Shown: positions 1-10,500 of the stretch, one piece after another
Numbering within the stretch: the first letter of the stretch is position 1
How the letters are laid out: every line of letters begins with the position of its first letter
Assembly: GCF_030848805.1 (NCBI RefSeq)
Contig: NW_027270198.1
Coordinates: 1 to 64,000, forward strand
Source: Temnothorax longispinosus
Taxonomy: Eukaryota; Arthropoda; Insecta; Hymenoptera; Formicidae
Length of the DNA: 64,000 nucleotides
Reading direction: 5' to 3'
The notes under the pieces: model-generated
Seen by the model: the letters and a program-made list of their open reading frames with translations, nothing else
What the model was told of the DNA's origin: nothing
The model's database searches: none
Translations under genes and position numbers: made by a program

Positions 1-69
1 TTTTTGTAATTGTATAATAAATCACTTGAAGCGCGACTCATTTTTTGATAAGGTAACGTAATTTTGTGA

Positions 70-314
70 TGTGTATCACTTGAGTAATAATTTTTTGGAA
101 ATAAAAATAATACTGCTTAGGTTTTTTCGAGATTTTTGGAGATACAAAGATTACGTCCATCACTTGTTACTTAAGTTTTTTCGAGGTATAATACTACTAC
201 TTTGTTTTTTTTTTTTGAGGTGAAGATACTACTGTTTAGGTTTTTTCGAGATTTTTCAAGATACAAAGATTTCGTCTACCACTTGTTACTTAGATTTTTT
301 TAAGGTTTTATTTT
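70..314 (+). repeat. two-copy degenerate tandem repeat
   Basis: Two imperfect direct copies about 120 bp apart share a core with TTTTTTCGAGATTTTT, ATACAAAGATT and CACTTGTTACTTA (about 110-190 and 230-312). They sit directly before the Helitron reading frame. There is no coding signal. This may be Helitron-flanking sequence or an unrelated small satellite. Confidence 0.55.
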
Positions 315-1082
315 ACATCAGATGCAGAACAATTATCAACAAGAATAAATAAAAATGAAAATTTAAAAAGAGAATTGATAGAAATGCTCCAAAAAATAAT
401 GCAAGAACATAATAGTTATATTAAAAGTTTTAAATATAACCTTAAACATAATTCAAAAAGTGCGAAAGACGAATTTAAGATAGATCGAGTCCCTGTGAAT
501 GAACACAGGAGAAGATACAATGCTCCAAATACCAATGAGGTGGCTATATTGCTGGTAGATGAAGATAAAGGTCTTAGAGACATTGTCTTAAATGTCTTAA
601 AATGTCGAGATGGAGGATTGCAACGCCTGTCTGAGTTTCATCGGGCATATGATTCTCTCCAGTATCCCTTGATGTTTGTAAGAGGAGAAGATGGCTATTA
701 CTTAACTATCCCACAACAAAATAACACAAATAGTGAGAGAAATAAAACAGTAACATGTATGCAATTTAATGCATACAGACTTATGATTAGAGAAAACAGT
801 ATGAATCATCTGCATTATTATAAAAATTTGTTAAATCAGTATAGTGTAGATATGATGGCAAAAATGATCACAGAAAGATTAGACTTTATACGTCGAAATC
901 AAAAGAAAATGAGAGTTGATGATTATATACATCTAAGAGACGCACTAAATCAGGATGGTAATATGAATACTGAAAACATTGGTCAGTTTATTATTCTTCC
1001 ATCAACATTTACAGGGTCTCCGCGTTACATGCATGAAAAAACGCAAGATGCGATGACATATGTGCGTAATTATGGACGCCAT
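315..1082 (+). pseudogene. Helitron replicase/helicase fragment (Helitron_like_N domain)
   Basis: Conceptual translation gives a 5'- and 3'-truncated piece of the N-terminal domain of a Helitron Rep/helicase protein, the rolling-circle transposase of Helitron DNA transposons. The frame is open upstream of the first ATG at 375 and starts without an initiator near 315, so the start is missing. Diagnostic stretches are RAYDSLQYPLMF, a GEDGYYLTIP-like block, MQFNAYRLMIRE, and ILPSTFTGSPRYMHEKTQDA followed by YVRNYG. Family proteins exceed 1,000 residues and continue into the HUH nuclease and a PIF1-like helicase; neither is present. The frame runs straight into 28S rRNA sequence at about 1083, so the last ~15 residues of the open frame are not Helitron. 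Family assignment is strong; activity is impossible. Confidence 0.85.
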
Positions 1083-1352
1083 GGACATGAGAGGTGTAGC
1101 ATAAGTGGGAGATGGCAACATCGCCGGTGAAATACCACTACTTTCATCGTTTCCTTACTTACTCGGTTAGGCGGAGCGCGTGCCCCGAGGGCTTCGTGCC
1201 CCGGCGGTCACGGTGTTCTAGAGCCAAGCGTGTCAGAGTGGCGTGAGGCCTCGAGGCCGATCGCCGTTAATACTCCCGCGTGATCCGATTCGACGACACT
1301 GCCAGGCGGGGAGTTTGATTGGGGCGGTACATCTGTCAAAGAATAACGCTGA
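1083..1352 (+). pseudogene. 28S rRNA gene fragment (nuclear, insect type)
   Basis: About 270 bp match the conserved insect 28S stretch: GAGGTGTAGCATAAGTGGGA, GGTGAAATACCACTACTTTC, TACTCGGTTAGGCGGAGCG, GTGATCCGATTCGA, CACTGCCAGGCGGGGAGTTT and GGGGCGGTACATCTGTCAAA. The match stops just after AGAATAACG. Small changes at conserved places (GACGACACTG, GAGTTTGATT) suggest a decayed copy. It is not part of an rDNA unit here: Helitron sequence lies upstream and unrelated AT-rich DNA downstream. It may have been captured by the Helitron or joined at a repair junction. Confidence 0.9.
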
Positions 1353-1846
1353 TTCTTATTAACTTATACATTTTTTGTTATTTGTGAGCTCGTGCAATAT
1401 TATTTATTGACTCCACACTTATTAAATTTTACAGTTCAGACGCTTTCAAATTTTAATTATTGACTCTTATGTTGACGGGCAGTTTTCGCTGACTGACTCA
1501 GTTCATTTTCATTGTTGACTGAGAAATGAACCATGGATCTTTGATTTGGACGATTTCATATAAGGTTTCAAAATGCGCCGACCCCTCATCGCATTGTTTT
1601 CTTGTCCCGCGTCTATTCACTGTATAATTAATGATAGAATAACGTTTATACACAAATTTTTACCGTATCGATTGGATGTAGAATTTAATGTTTTAAAATT
1701 AGTTGGCTGATGAAAGCACAGTGTGCAGAAACGTACCAACATTGTATTTAAGATATTCCAACATTGTATGATGTTAAGACATTAATTTTGAATTATATTA
1801 TTCGTTATTGCTCGTCAGTGGCCGTAGTTACTCTTGATCTATTATT
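1353..1846. other. unassigned intergenic stretch
   Basis: About 490 bp of moderately AT-rich sequence between the 28S fragment and the mitochondrial-derived block. I see no coding frame, tRNA fold, terminal repeat or promoter that I can support. Confidence 0.5.
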
Positions 1847-1917
1847 AAGATTTATAAATAGAATGTTATTTTTTAAACTTTGAAGATTTAAAGTTTAGTT
1901 TATGAACTTAAAATCTT
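1847..1917 (-). pseudogene. trnW: mitochondrial tRNA-Trp (NUMT copy)
   Basis: On the minus strand the 71-nt sequence has a 7-bp acceptor stem (AAGATTT/AAATCTT) and an anticodon loop containing TCA within ATCTTCAAAG, the standard mitochondrial tRNA-Trp. It follows the ND2 remnant, as in insect mitochondria. It is inert in the nucleus. Confidence 0.85.
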
Positions 1918-1921
1918 ATTA

Positions 1922-2235
1922 TTATATAATTATAATAATTAATGATATAAATAGACTAGCTTGAATCACTAATCTTAATTTATTTTTAAAATTGAATTTT
2001 AATATTTTTAATTTAGATTTAAATTTGTAAAAAAATATAGAATTGAGTATTATATTTATATAAATGTATAATATAATTAGAGAACTTAATATTATAATAA
2101 TAAAAATAAAGAATAGGCTTGAATTTTGCATAAAGATAAAAATTTTATATTATTTTATATAGAAGAATGAGAAGGGGGGTATGCCCGCAATGTTACATAT
2201 AATGATAATTATTATTAAGTTATAAAGTTTATTAA
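1922..2235 (-). pseudogene. nad2: ND2 C-terminal part (NUMT copy)
   Basis: Read on the minus strand with the invertebrate mitochondrial code, the block gives the conserved ND2 motif AGMPPLL followed by hydrophobic sequence ending just before trnW. It is the downstream half of the ND2 copy and is separated from the upstream half by the TTAA-flanked insertion at 2236-3125. Lack of a clean stop and AT-driven decay mark it as a pseudogene. Confidence 0.75.
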
Positions 2236-3125
2236 CTCTTAGTCTGTAAACCTGGGTCGTTTTCGTCCGGGCAAAAATCAAATGTAGTTGTAACTTTTGA
2301 AAACGGGTAGAGAAGGCGCCACTGCGCATCCGTAAAAAAAGTTATGCTCCCCGAGAACCCGCCTACCGAGTTTCAAGGCGCCAGTCCCCCTCCGGCCGTC
2401 GCAGCAGACACTTGAATTCTTCTCCGGACGAAAACGACCCACCTTTATAGTCAACGTTAGTCAAAACCGTAAATAATTTTTTTTCGCTTTTCCGTTTTAA
2501 AGTATTCATTGTGTCCGTAAAAGTGTCACAAAAACATCTGACCGCGAAAAAAAATTACAAAAATATTTTTGTTCAGTTTTTCTAGGAAATGGCGCAACGG
2601 TCGGGCGAGGATGTTTCTCGAATATTGCGTCCTCGCGAGTAGAAGAATGTTGTGACCCTTAACTATTGATTTCTTATTGATTTTTTTACTAATTTTTGAA
2701 TTATTATATATTTATTACTGTTTTTACTACGAAATTTGGGGCTAATTATTGGCAATTTTGAGGTCGCAAACTTAAGCATCTAATTTCAAAATAACTGTAT
2801 GCAATATTTTTTTTATGAAAGCTACACTCTTCCTCTTCAATTTCTTTTTTTATTCATTTCGATATCTTTATTTGTCTTAAAGTTATGATTTTTTTAGTAA
2901 ACAAATGATTTTACCCCTAGTTGCTCCATTTTTTTAATACAAATTATGTGAAAAAATTAAATTGTTTATAATTTTATGATTGATACTTCAAATTGAAGGT
3001 TTGAATTACCTTCATAAATTTTTTCAGATTTTTTGTAACACTTTAACACTTAAAAAAAACGTCAGGACAAAAACGACCCAGGTTTACAGACTAAAGGTGC
3101 CAAAAAAACGTTTACAGACTAAAGG
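2236..3125. mobile_element. non-autonomous piggyBac-like element inserted in NUMT ND2
   Basis: The element is flanked by TTAA (2232-2235) and TTAT (3126-3129), a decayed TTAA target duplication. The ends are inverted: CTCTTAGTCTGTAAACCTGG at the left and the reverse complement of CCTTTAGTCTGTAAACG at the right, with a second internal copy of the TCTGTAAACCTGGGTCGTTT motif near 3060-3096. TTAA targeting and a GGGTCGTTTT-type terminus suit piggyBac-like non-autonomous elements. There is no transposase frame in the 890 bp. Removing it rejoins two ND2 segments that are in the right order. Confidence 0.72.
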
Positions 3126-3840
3126 TTATATTAATTAATGAGTATTTAAAATTAAATAAGATCTTATAAAAGGATATAAAAATAAATAGGATAAATAAAA
3201 TAATTGAACAAAATATAAAATATTTAAGTCAAATTAAGGATTTTAAGTAGGTTAATATAATTATTCATATAGATTGGTTTACTGAAGAATATCTAAGAAG
3301 TATTTTAAAATTATATAAATTAAATATTATATAAGGGGGAATGAGATTAAACATAATAATAAAATTAGATAAATTAATAAAGTATGAATTTTTAGAAGAG
3401 AAATTATGTAAAAGGATATAATTTTTTGAATAGTTAATAAAATAAATAAAATATTTCAAGATAAGTAGTTAGATAATAGGAAGTCAAAGGTGAAATGGGG
3501 GGATACTTAGTTTTATAAGTAAGGCAAGAATTATTAGTATGTTAATATAATTGTTAAATATAAAAATATTATTTAAATAAATAGTACAAATGATAATAGG
3601 AAAAGAAGCTAGGATTTGAATTATAAAGTAAAAAAAATAGTTTTTTATTTAATTTATTAAACAAATAAATAGAAAATTGGTAATTTTTATAAAGAATCAG
3701 ATTATGATGAAATCGATGAATCTTAGGGATAATAAATAAAAAATAAGTAAATTTATAACAATAAAATATTTAGCAAATAAATTATATATTATAATAAAAA
3801 ATTAAATTAATTAAAATTAAATTTAAAATATTAATATTAA
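3126..3840 (-). pseudogene. nad2: ND2 N-terminal and central part (NUMT copy)
   Basis: Translation of the minus strand with the mitochondrial code shows NADH dehydrogenase subunit 2: an early MMWFFMKITNFLFI-type segment (about 3660-3700), a YF..QILASF block, then KLSIPPFHLWL (about 3484-3515), a WNILFILLTIQKI block, and LLRYSSVNQSMWM near 3250-3300. These are the classic ND2 landmarks in the correct order. At least one in-frame TAA near 3650 and a frameshift near 3460 break it. It would be a membrane subunit of complex I in mitochondria but is dead here. Confidence 0.85.
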
Positions 3841-3844
3841 ATTA

Positions 3845-3926
3845 ATTTTTATTATCCCACACAGCACGGGATATTTTGAGGGACATTTGTGCATCCGCTG
3901 GATATCCGCCGAATATTAAATATCCA
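3845..3926. other. short GC-richer insert between ND2 and trnQ of the NUMT
   Basis: About 75-80 bp containing CACACAGCACGGGATATTTT and CATCCGCTGGATATCC stand out from the AT-rich mitochondrial sequence. It is either a very small nuclear insertion or derived intergenic sequence. No duplication could be delimited. Confidence 0.4.
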
Positions 3927-3995
3927 CATATTTTAATGTAAAGGGGCAAACAAATTTTTGAAATTTTTTGTAATAGTTTAATTCTATTAAATATA
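3927..3995 (+). pseudogene. trnQ: mitochondrial tRNA-Gln (NUMT copy)
   Basis: Plus-strand cloverleaf remnant: acceptor ATATTT/AAATAT, anticodon arm AAATTTTTGAAATTT with TTG in the loop, and a T arm AATAG-TTTAATT-CTATT. Strand and position (between trnI and ND2, opposite strand) match the insect gene. Confidence 0.72.
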
Positions 3996-3997
3996 AT

Positions 3998-4066
3998 AAT
4001 GAAAGTATTTAAAATTTTATACATAATTTATTCTATCAAAATAATCCTTTTGTCAGGCATGTCATT
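3998..4066 (-). pseudogene. trnI: mitochondrial tRNA-Ile (NUMT copy)
   Basis: Minus-strand sequence with acceptor AATGA/TCATT, the D-arm TGCCTGACAAAAGGATTA and anticodon GAT in TTTTGATAGAATA. It directly abuts trnQ and trnM, which supports the M-I-Q order. Confidence 0.85.
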
Positions 4067-4075
4067 TGTAAGATT

Positions 4076-4142
4076 AATAAATAAGAGATTAGTAAATCTA
4101 TAATTAGGGTATGAACCTAGTAGCTTTTTTAGCTTATTTATT
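4076..4142 (-). pseudogene. trnM: mitochondrial tRNA-Met (NUMT copy)
   Basis: Minus-strand cloverleaf: acceptor AATAAAT/ATTTATT, D arm AGCT-AAAAA-AGCT, and the diagnostic GGTTCATACCC anticodon region (CAT). It lies first in the cluster next to the AT-rich control-like region. Confidence 0.88.
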
Positions 4143-4440
4143 TAAACAGTTTATAAAAAATAATTTAGATTTGACTATAAAATATGTATTTAAATATAAA
4201 GTTAAAGATAAATAAATAATTTTATTAATATAATAAAAATAATTAATTATTATTTAATAAATTAAGTTTAATTAAATTTTAGTTTAAAAAAAATATTTTA
4301 TTTACATTAAAAAGATTTTAAATTTAAAAATAATTAAAAAATTTACAGAATTATAAAATAAAATATTATATAATAAATATTATTATTATTTATATTATAA
4401 AATATAATAAATAAAAAAATTAAATAAGTATTATAAAAAT
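4143..4440. other. AT-rich stretch, probable mitochondrial control-region remnant
   Basis: Nearly pure A/T sequence between trnM and the 12S remnant. By position it corresponds to the control region and possibly the start of 12S. I see no reading frame and no repeat unit that I can delimit. Confidence 0.5.
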
Positions 4441-5230
4441 AATTATAATGATCAAAAATTTTATATATAAAATTCGGTACCCCCTTTTTAAAAAGAAATT
4501 AAAATAATTAATTTTCGGGAAAATGAAACTAATTTTCGGGAAAATGAAATAAGAAATTGAATAATACATTGAATTAAAAATTAAGTAATTATCTTAATTT
4601 ATTTAATAAATTTATATTTTTTATAAAATCATAGTTTAAAAATATCATTCAAATTAAACTAATTATTAAAATAGATATGAAAATTTAAGTTTGAATAGTT
4701 ATAAAACAAAATTTAAATCAAAAATTTATTGAATAAAAAATATTTTAATATAAATATAAATATATTATTATTAAGTAATTATTTTATATAAAAATAAATT
4801 ATTAATTACTTAATAAATTTTTTAAATTTAAATAAATAATTATAATTAATAAAAATTTTATTTATAAAATTTAATTTTTATTTGGAAAATTTATTATTTG
4901 ATTAAAATATAAATAAATTTTTAAATTAATATATTTAATTTTAAATTTAAATAATTTTAATTATTTTAAAAGAAAATATAATTAAAAAATTTAATTTAAT
5001 TTTAATTTAAATCAAAATGTAGAATTTTTAGGATTAAAATGAGTTACATTTTAATATAATAATAATAAATTTGTATTTTAAATTAATATAATGAAATTGG
5101 ATTTAATAGTAAATAAATAATAATTTTATTAATTGAAAGATAAAATATTATATGTACAAATTGCCCGTCATTTTCATGAAGTTAATAATTGAAAGAAGTC
5201 GTAACAAAGTAAATGTATAGGAATATGTAT
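4441..5230 (+). pseudogene. rrnS: mitochondrial 12S rRNA (NUMT copy)
   Basis: The 3' end is clear on the plus strand: CAAATTGCCCGTCA near 5158 and AGTCGTAACAAAGTAAATGT near 5197, the universal small-subunit rRNA 3' decoding region. The 5' boundary is only a guess, because the upstream sequence is so AT-rich that control region and 12S cannot be separated by eye. It precedes 16S in the same orientation, as in insect mitochondria. Confidence 0.78.
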
Positions 5231-5289
5231 TTATATGAAAGGAATAGATTAAAATTAAAATAAGTATTTTAAAATTAATTTGATATTTA
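5231..5289 (+). pseudogene. junction 12S/16S remnant of the NUMT
   Basis: About 60 bp of AT-rich mitochondrial-like sequence lie between the 12S end and the LTR element. A tRNA-Val with a TAC anticodon is expected here in the ancestral order, but I cannot find one. The last four bases, TTTA (5286-5289), are the left target duplication of the LTR element. Confidence 0.5.
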
Positions 5290-5664
5290 TGTTGCGGCCC
5301 CAATTAATATAATAACAAAATAGTATTAAGAATAAAGACGCGAAGAACAATAGGGAACGCGACCGCGAAAGCCCGAAAGAATTACGCAACGCCGAATCAG
5401 CAAGAGATGAGTTGCGCGATCGGCCCAGATACGATCGAGCAACTCCGCGATATGAAGGACAAGACGAGATTCAAAAGGAAGCGACAACAGGAGACGAGAG
5501 GGCAATTGGAGTCTCGAAGCGACGGGCGTTTAACGCGAATGATCATTGTAAATCAGAGTGGATTAATTAAAGTTGTCATTTATTGAAAAGTGTTGATAAT
5601 CAATCCCGACTCCTCCGTGAATAAACGATCCCATTGTGTCCCGCCGTAAAAGGAGGGCACAACA
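5290..5664 (+). repeat. 5' LTR
   Basis: 375 bp, TG...CA termini. It would contain the promoter and polyadenylation signals of the element. It pairs with 15143-15518. Differences include an extra A near 5318 and CTCCGCGATATGAAGG versus CTCAGCAATATTGAAGG in the other LTR. Confidence 0.93.
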
Positions 5665-5686
5665 AATGGTGGCATCGTGAGGGATC
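5665..5686 (+). promoter_or_regulatory. primer-binding-site-like sequence
   Basis: Two bases after the left LTR comes TGGTGGCATCGTGAGGGATC. TGG at this position is the complement of a tRNA CCA end, the usual start of minus-strand DNA synthesis. I cannot name the tRNA. Confidence 0.55.
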
Positions 5687-5967
5687 CAGTGGCAGGACGG
5701 GAACGGCAGCTGAAACAGAAAAACAAGTGAATCAGTGAGGCAGTGTAACATCCTCAACGGAGACACAGGCAGCCAGATTCAAAAGCAGCAGACAACACGG
5801 TAGCGGCCGACGAGGGACAAGCGAGCAGCGTAACCCGAGAAGGCGCCGACCTACCTCAACGGAGGCTCACCGACAGATAAGGCGGCACGAGCACCGACCA
5901 GCAACATGCGACTAGCGACCGTAATGTAAGTCGATTAAGCAAATTATGTAAAGCGCAATCACCGTAA

Positions 5968-7578
5968 ATGTCAGAAAACAAAAATCCACCTGCGGAACTA
6001 AACCAATCGTGGCTCCATAGCGAGACGTCACGACGAGCGCGTAGAAATAGACCGTTAAGCCCCGTGCAAACGACCGAAGAAGTCGTAAGCGACAATCGCG
6101 AAACCGTGCGTAGAAATTTAGACGAATACTACTCAAGCGAAAGCGAATCAGAACCGGAATTACACCCGAACAGCGTAATCGAACGCGAACAATTCGACGA
6201 TTCCGTTATAATTTTAGACGCGAGAGTAATAGGACAAAATAACTGCCCCGACGAAAATAGACTCCACCCCTCACACGCGCACGTACAATCCGAAGACGCG
6301 GACAGTACGATCAGTAGGCGAACACACAGACGAAAGTTCTCATTGACCTCGTATGATAGCAGCGTATTTGACACGCAAAAGTATTATTCTGCCCCGAGAC
6401 ACGTGAACGTAATCGAGATGGCGGAAGCAACAAATAGCAACCACGACGCGAATAACGTACATGACAACGCGCCGATAACCCCAGAGGAAATAGACGAAGA
6501 AATAAACCGTCTTAATCGAGTGCTATCACAAAGAGGCACCCCGGCGAATTACCGTAACCGGATACCCGCACGGGCCGGACCGCCGCGAGACGATAGAGAT
6601 TCCATTCTCGACGAGATATTAAACGGAATCCGCAACTTACAAGATCGCGTAAATCAACTAGAAACGGCGAATCCTGAACGCCGCGAATTTCACGCGAGAC
6701 GCGAGCCAAGTAACCTCCCGTTCGAAGTGACGTACGGAAGAACGTCGTACGATATTCGGAACCAAGCGGAACGCGCAATCGGATATCTACGATGAAAAGA
6801 GGCACGAGACATGATACCCGAGTTCGACGGAGCCTCGAGTAAATTACAAGAATTCTTAAGCGCCGCGTCATATGCAATAAAAAACATAAATCCTATGGAA
6901 GAAGGAACGCTATTAGAAGCAGTGCTATGCACAAAGCTAAAAGGAAGAGCGATGATAGACTTTCAAACGCGAGAGATAAGAGATTTCGCACAACTAAAGA
7001 AAGAATTAGAAGTTTGTTATTTGAGCCGCAAAAGCACAACACACTTACAACTAGAGTTTAATACACTCAAGCAAAAACCCGGAGAAAATGCAAGAGCATT
7101 CGGATTAAGAGCCGATAAGCTAGCAATGGAGCTACACGACTCCATGATAGAGGGAAGAAATCACACCATAGAAAGCAAGCGAACTATATTAGAAACGATT
7201 CAACAACAGGCATTACAGAATTTTCAATTAGGATTGAGAGACGAGATCAAGTTACTTGTCCGAGCTCAGCATTTCGCAACATTGCAAGAAGCGATTGCCG
7301 GAGCGAGCGCCGAGGAAAAAGTAAACGGGCCGAGTGGAGTTCCGCCGCGTCCCAAAAATAATTATGCGTACTCGCCGCAACCGCGCGATAACCGATCGAT
7401 ATTACAATGCCAAAAATGCGGAAAATACGGGCACCTCGGAAGGGAATGTCGTACCAATAGATATGCGAACCGTTTCTTCTTACCGAAACCCGATAGGACA
7501 CCCCGCGTAAACGCGATAGATAAAGTCTGCAATTACTGCAAGAAGGCAGGACACATGCGCGAAGAATGTTGGTGTTAA
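5968..7578 (+). pseudogene. gag: gag of the Gypsy element (in-frame TGA)
   Basis: One reading frame codes for a gag-like capsid/nucleocapsid protein and is interrupted by a single in-frame TGA at 6793-6795; the frame is identical before (275 codons) and after it. The N-terminal part is acidic and low-complexity. The central part (about 6811-7320) is the capsid-like retrotransposon gag domain. The C-terminus has two CCHC zinc knuckles: CQKCGKYGHLGREC (about 7409-7450) and CNYCKKAGHMREEC (about 7528-7570). Gag would assemble the intracellular particle and package the RNA. The following pol frame is in the -1 register and overlaps the last codons, consistent with -1 ribosomal frameshifting. The next codon upstream of the TGA is CGA, so a C-to-T change of a second CGA could explain the stop. 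Confidence 0.85.
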
Positions 7579-10500
7579 ATGGTCGACCAAATAAAGAAAG
7601 GACGAATCACAACAAACCTAATAATCCGCGAGGACAAAATAAAAATTTTCACCCAAAAACAAATGGCCCGAGAAAAAAGGACAGTAATTCAGCCGCGAAT
7701 AGCGATGAGGAAGACAAAGAGGACACAAAGCAGCGCCGACCGGCGTTAGAGTATCAGGTGTCACACATGACGAACAAGCCGCAAAAGCGTGCAGGGCTGG
7801 ACTTAATCACTCTGCCCATGCGAGAAGCAAAGCGCGAAAAAATAAATTTACTGTTCGATACCGGAGCGGCCGTATCAATAATAAAAGTAAAACATTTGAA
7901 AGGCGAAACAATGATAGAAGAGGATAAAATGGCCCTTACAAGAGTAACAGGTCATAAAGCCCATACGATTGGAAAATTTACAGCAACTATTGACTTGAAA
8001 GATAGAAAAATCAAGCACACGATATATGTCGTCAAGGATGATTTTCCGATAGAATACGACGGAATACTAGGCGTAGATTTTATAAAGAAACATCGAGCGT
8101 CATATAGTTACGAGTCGAGCGCAATACGCATAGGGAATAGCACATTAAAATTATACCGTATAAGAAAATGGTTTTGAAACCGCGAAGCGAGACAATAGTG
8201 CAAGTCGCAACCGATAAAAATTCACTAGGAATAATACAGGCAGAAGAAACAATGCCAGGAGTGTTCATAGAAAATTGCCTAGTGATGCCAGAAAACTTTC
8301 TATGTCCGGCAAGCATACTAAATACGACGGAGAAGACAGTCGAAATGCTAATGCCGCAAGTAACATTAGAAGAGTTAGAGCAAGAAGAAGCAAAAGAGAT
8401 AGAAATAAACCAAGTAGACAAAGCAGAAGAAACAATGCCGCGTAGCGAAAAAAATCGAAAAAATTGATACGCACACAACACTTAAACGAAGAAGAAAAGA
8501 AAACCATTATGGAAATTGCAGAGATTACAGCGATGTATTGCATGTAGAAGGAGAACCACTGACATGCACTGATATCGTCGCGCATAAGATTACCACGAAG
8601 GCGGGCAGCGTACCGGTCAACGTCCGACCGTACCGTTTGCCAGAAAAGCACAAGGAAGAAGTGAATAGACAAGTGAAAGAGATGTTGAAAAACGGAATTA
8701 TTAGACCTAGCACGAGCCCGTGGAATGCGCCGTTGCTAGTAGTACCAAAGAAAAGAGACGCATCAGGAAAATTAAAACTGAGAGTGGTAATAGATTTCGG
8801 TTTGTGAACGACCTAACGGAGGGAGATTCCTTCCCATTGCCAAACATAACCGATATCCTAGACCAACTGTGAAAAGCAAAATATTTTACCACGCTAGACC
8901 TCGCCTCGGGATATCATCAAATCCCGATGGAAGAAGAAGATAAAGAAAAAAACAGCGTTCTCGACACAATACGGACATTACGAGTATAATCGAATGCCTT
9001 TTGGACTGAAAAATGCCCCAGCGACATTTCAACGAGCAATAATAGCCGTTTTAGCAGGACTAGTAGGATTACAATGCTTAGTCTATCTAGACGATATAAT
9101 AGTATACGGAGCAAGTTTACAAGAGCACAATAAGAGATTAATTGAAGTGCTAAAAAGACTGAGAAACTATAATATGAAATTACAGCCCGATAAATGCGAA
9201 TTCCTTCGGAAAAAAGTGACGTATCTCGGACATGTAATAACAAAAAACGGAATCTTGCCAGACCCTTCAAAATTAGAAGCAGTAAAAAGCTTCCCGAGAC
9301 CAACAAAGGTAAAGGACATCCAGGCTTTCGTAGGATTAGCCGGATACTATCGAAGATTTATTAAAGATTTTTCAGCAATCGCCAAGCCACTCACAAAAAT
9401 GACCAGAAAAGATATCAAATTCGAGTGGAACGCAGAACAACAAAAACGCATTTGAAATACTTAAAGAAAAATTAACTACAGCACCGGTATTAAAATACCC
9501 GGACTTCTCCCAAGAATTTGTAGTAACGACCGACGCGTCAGATTACGCAATAGGAGCCATACTGTCACAGGGAAAGATAGGTCAAGATCAACCCGTGGCG
9601 TATGCGAGCAGAGTACTATCTAAAGCCGAGCAAAATTATAATACTACCGAGAAAGAATTACTAGCGATAGTATGGGCGGTGAAACACTTCCGACCATACG
9701 TTTATGGAACAAAATTTACCATAGTGACAGACCACAAATCATTGGTTTGGCTATTTAACGTAAAGGACCCCGGATTCACGATTAATCCGATGGAGGTTGA
9801 AATTAGAAGAATACGATTACACTATCGTACACAAAGCCGGTCAAGAGAATAGAAACGCGGATGCGCTGAGTCGACATGTGCCGACAGATATCAACAAGAT
9901 AGAGAAGGAAGAGAATAACGAAGAGGAGAGCGAAAGAAAATACACAGAAGAAGAGAAAGCAACGTATATTATACGAATACCATGATGCACCTGTAGGAGG
10001 ACATCAGGGTGTGGAACGCACCATAAACCGAATAAGGTTGACGCATAATTAGAGAGGATTAACTCGAGACGTCGAAGATTACATTAATAAATGCGAACTA
10101 TGTCAGAAGAACAAGTTATCGCGAAAAAAATAAAGCACCTTTAGTAATAACAGACACCGCGGACAAACCGTTCGAAAAATGTGCTCTAAATATAGTAGGA
10201 CCACTGACGGTGACCGAAAACGGAAATAAATATATCCTCACGTTTCAGGATAATTTATCGAAATTCAGTAAGGCGATACCCGTACCTAATCAAGAAGCGA
10301 ATACAATTGCGAAAGAATTCGTCACAAAGATTATCTTTGAATACGGTATCCCCGACAAAATACTGACGGATAGAGGAACGAATTTCCTTAGCGAGATATT
10401 TAAAAGCACGTGTAAATTACTGAAGATAGAAAAAATTCAAACAACGGCCTACCATCCCGAGAGTAATGGAGCATTGGAACGCTCGACGAGTAATAGAACA

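Noticed and set aside
1922..2131. Small hydrophobic protein gene on the minus strand
   Set aside because: It is the C-terminal ND2 remnant of the NUMT, not an independent gene.
5290..5664. Assignment of the primer tRNA from the site after the left LTR
   Set aside because: The sequence begins with TGG as expected but I could not match the rest to a specific tRNA 3' end without a search.
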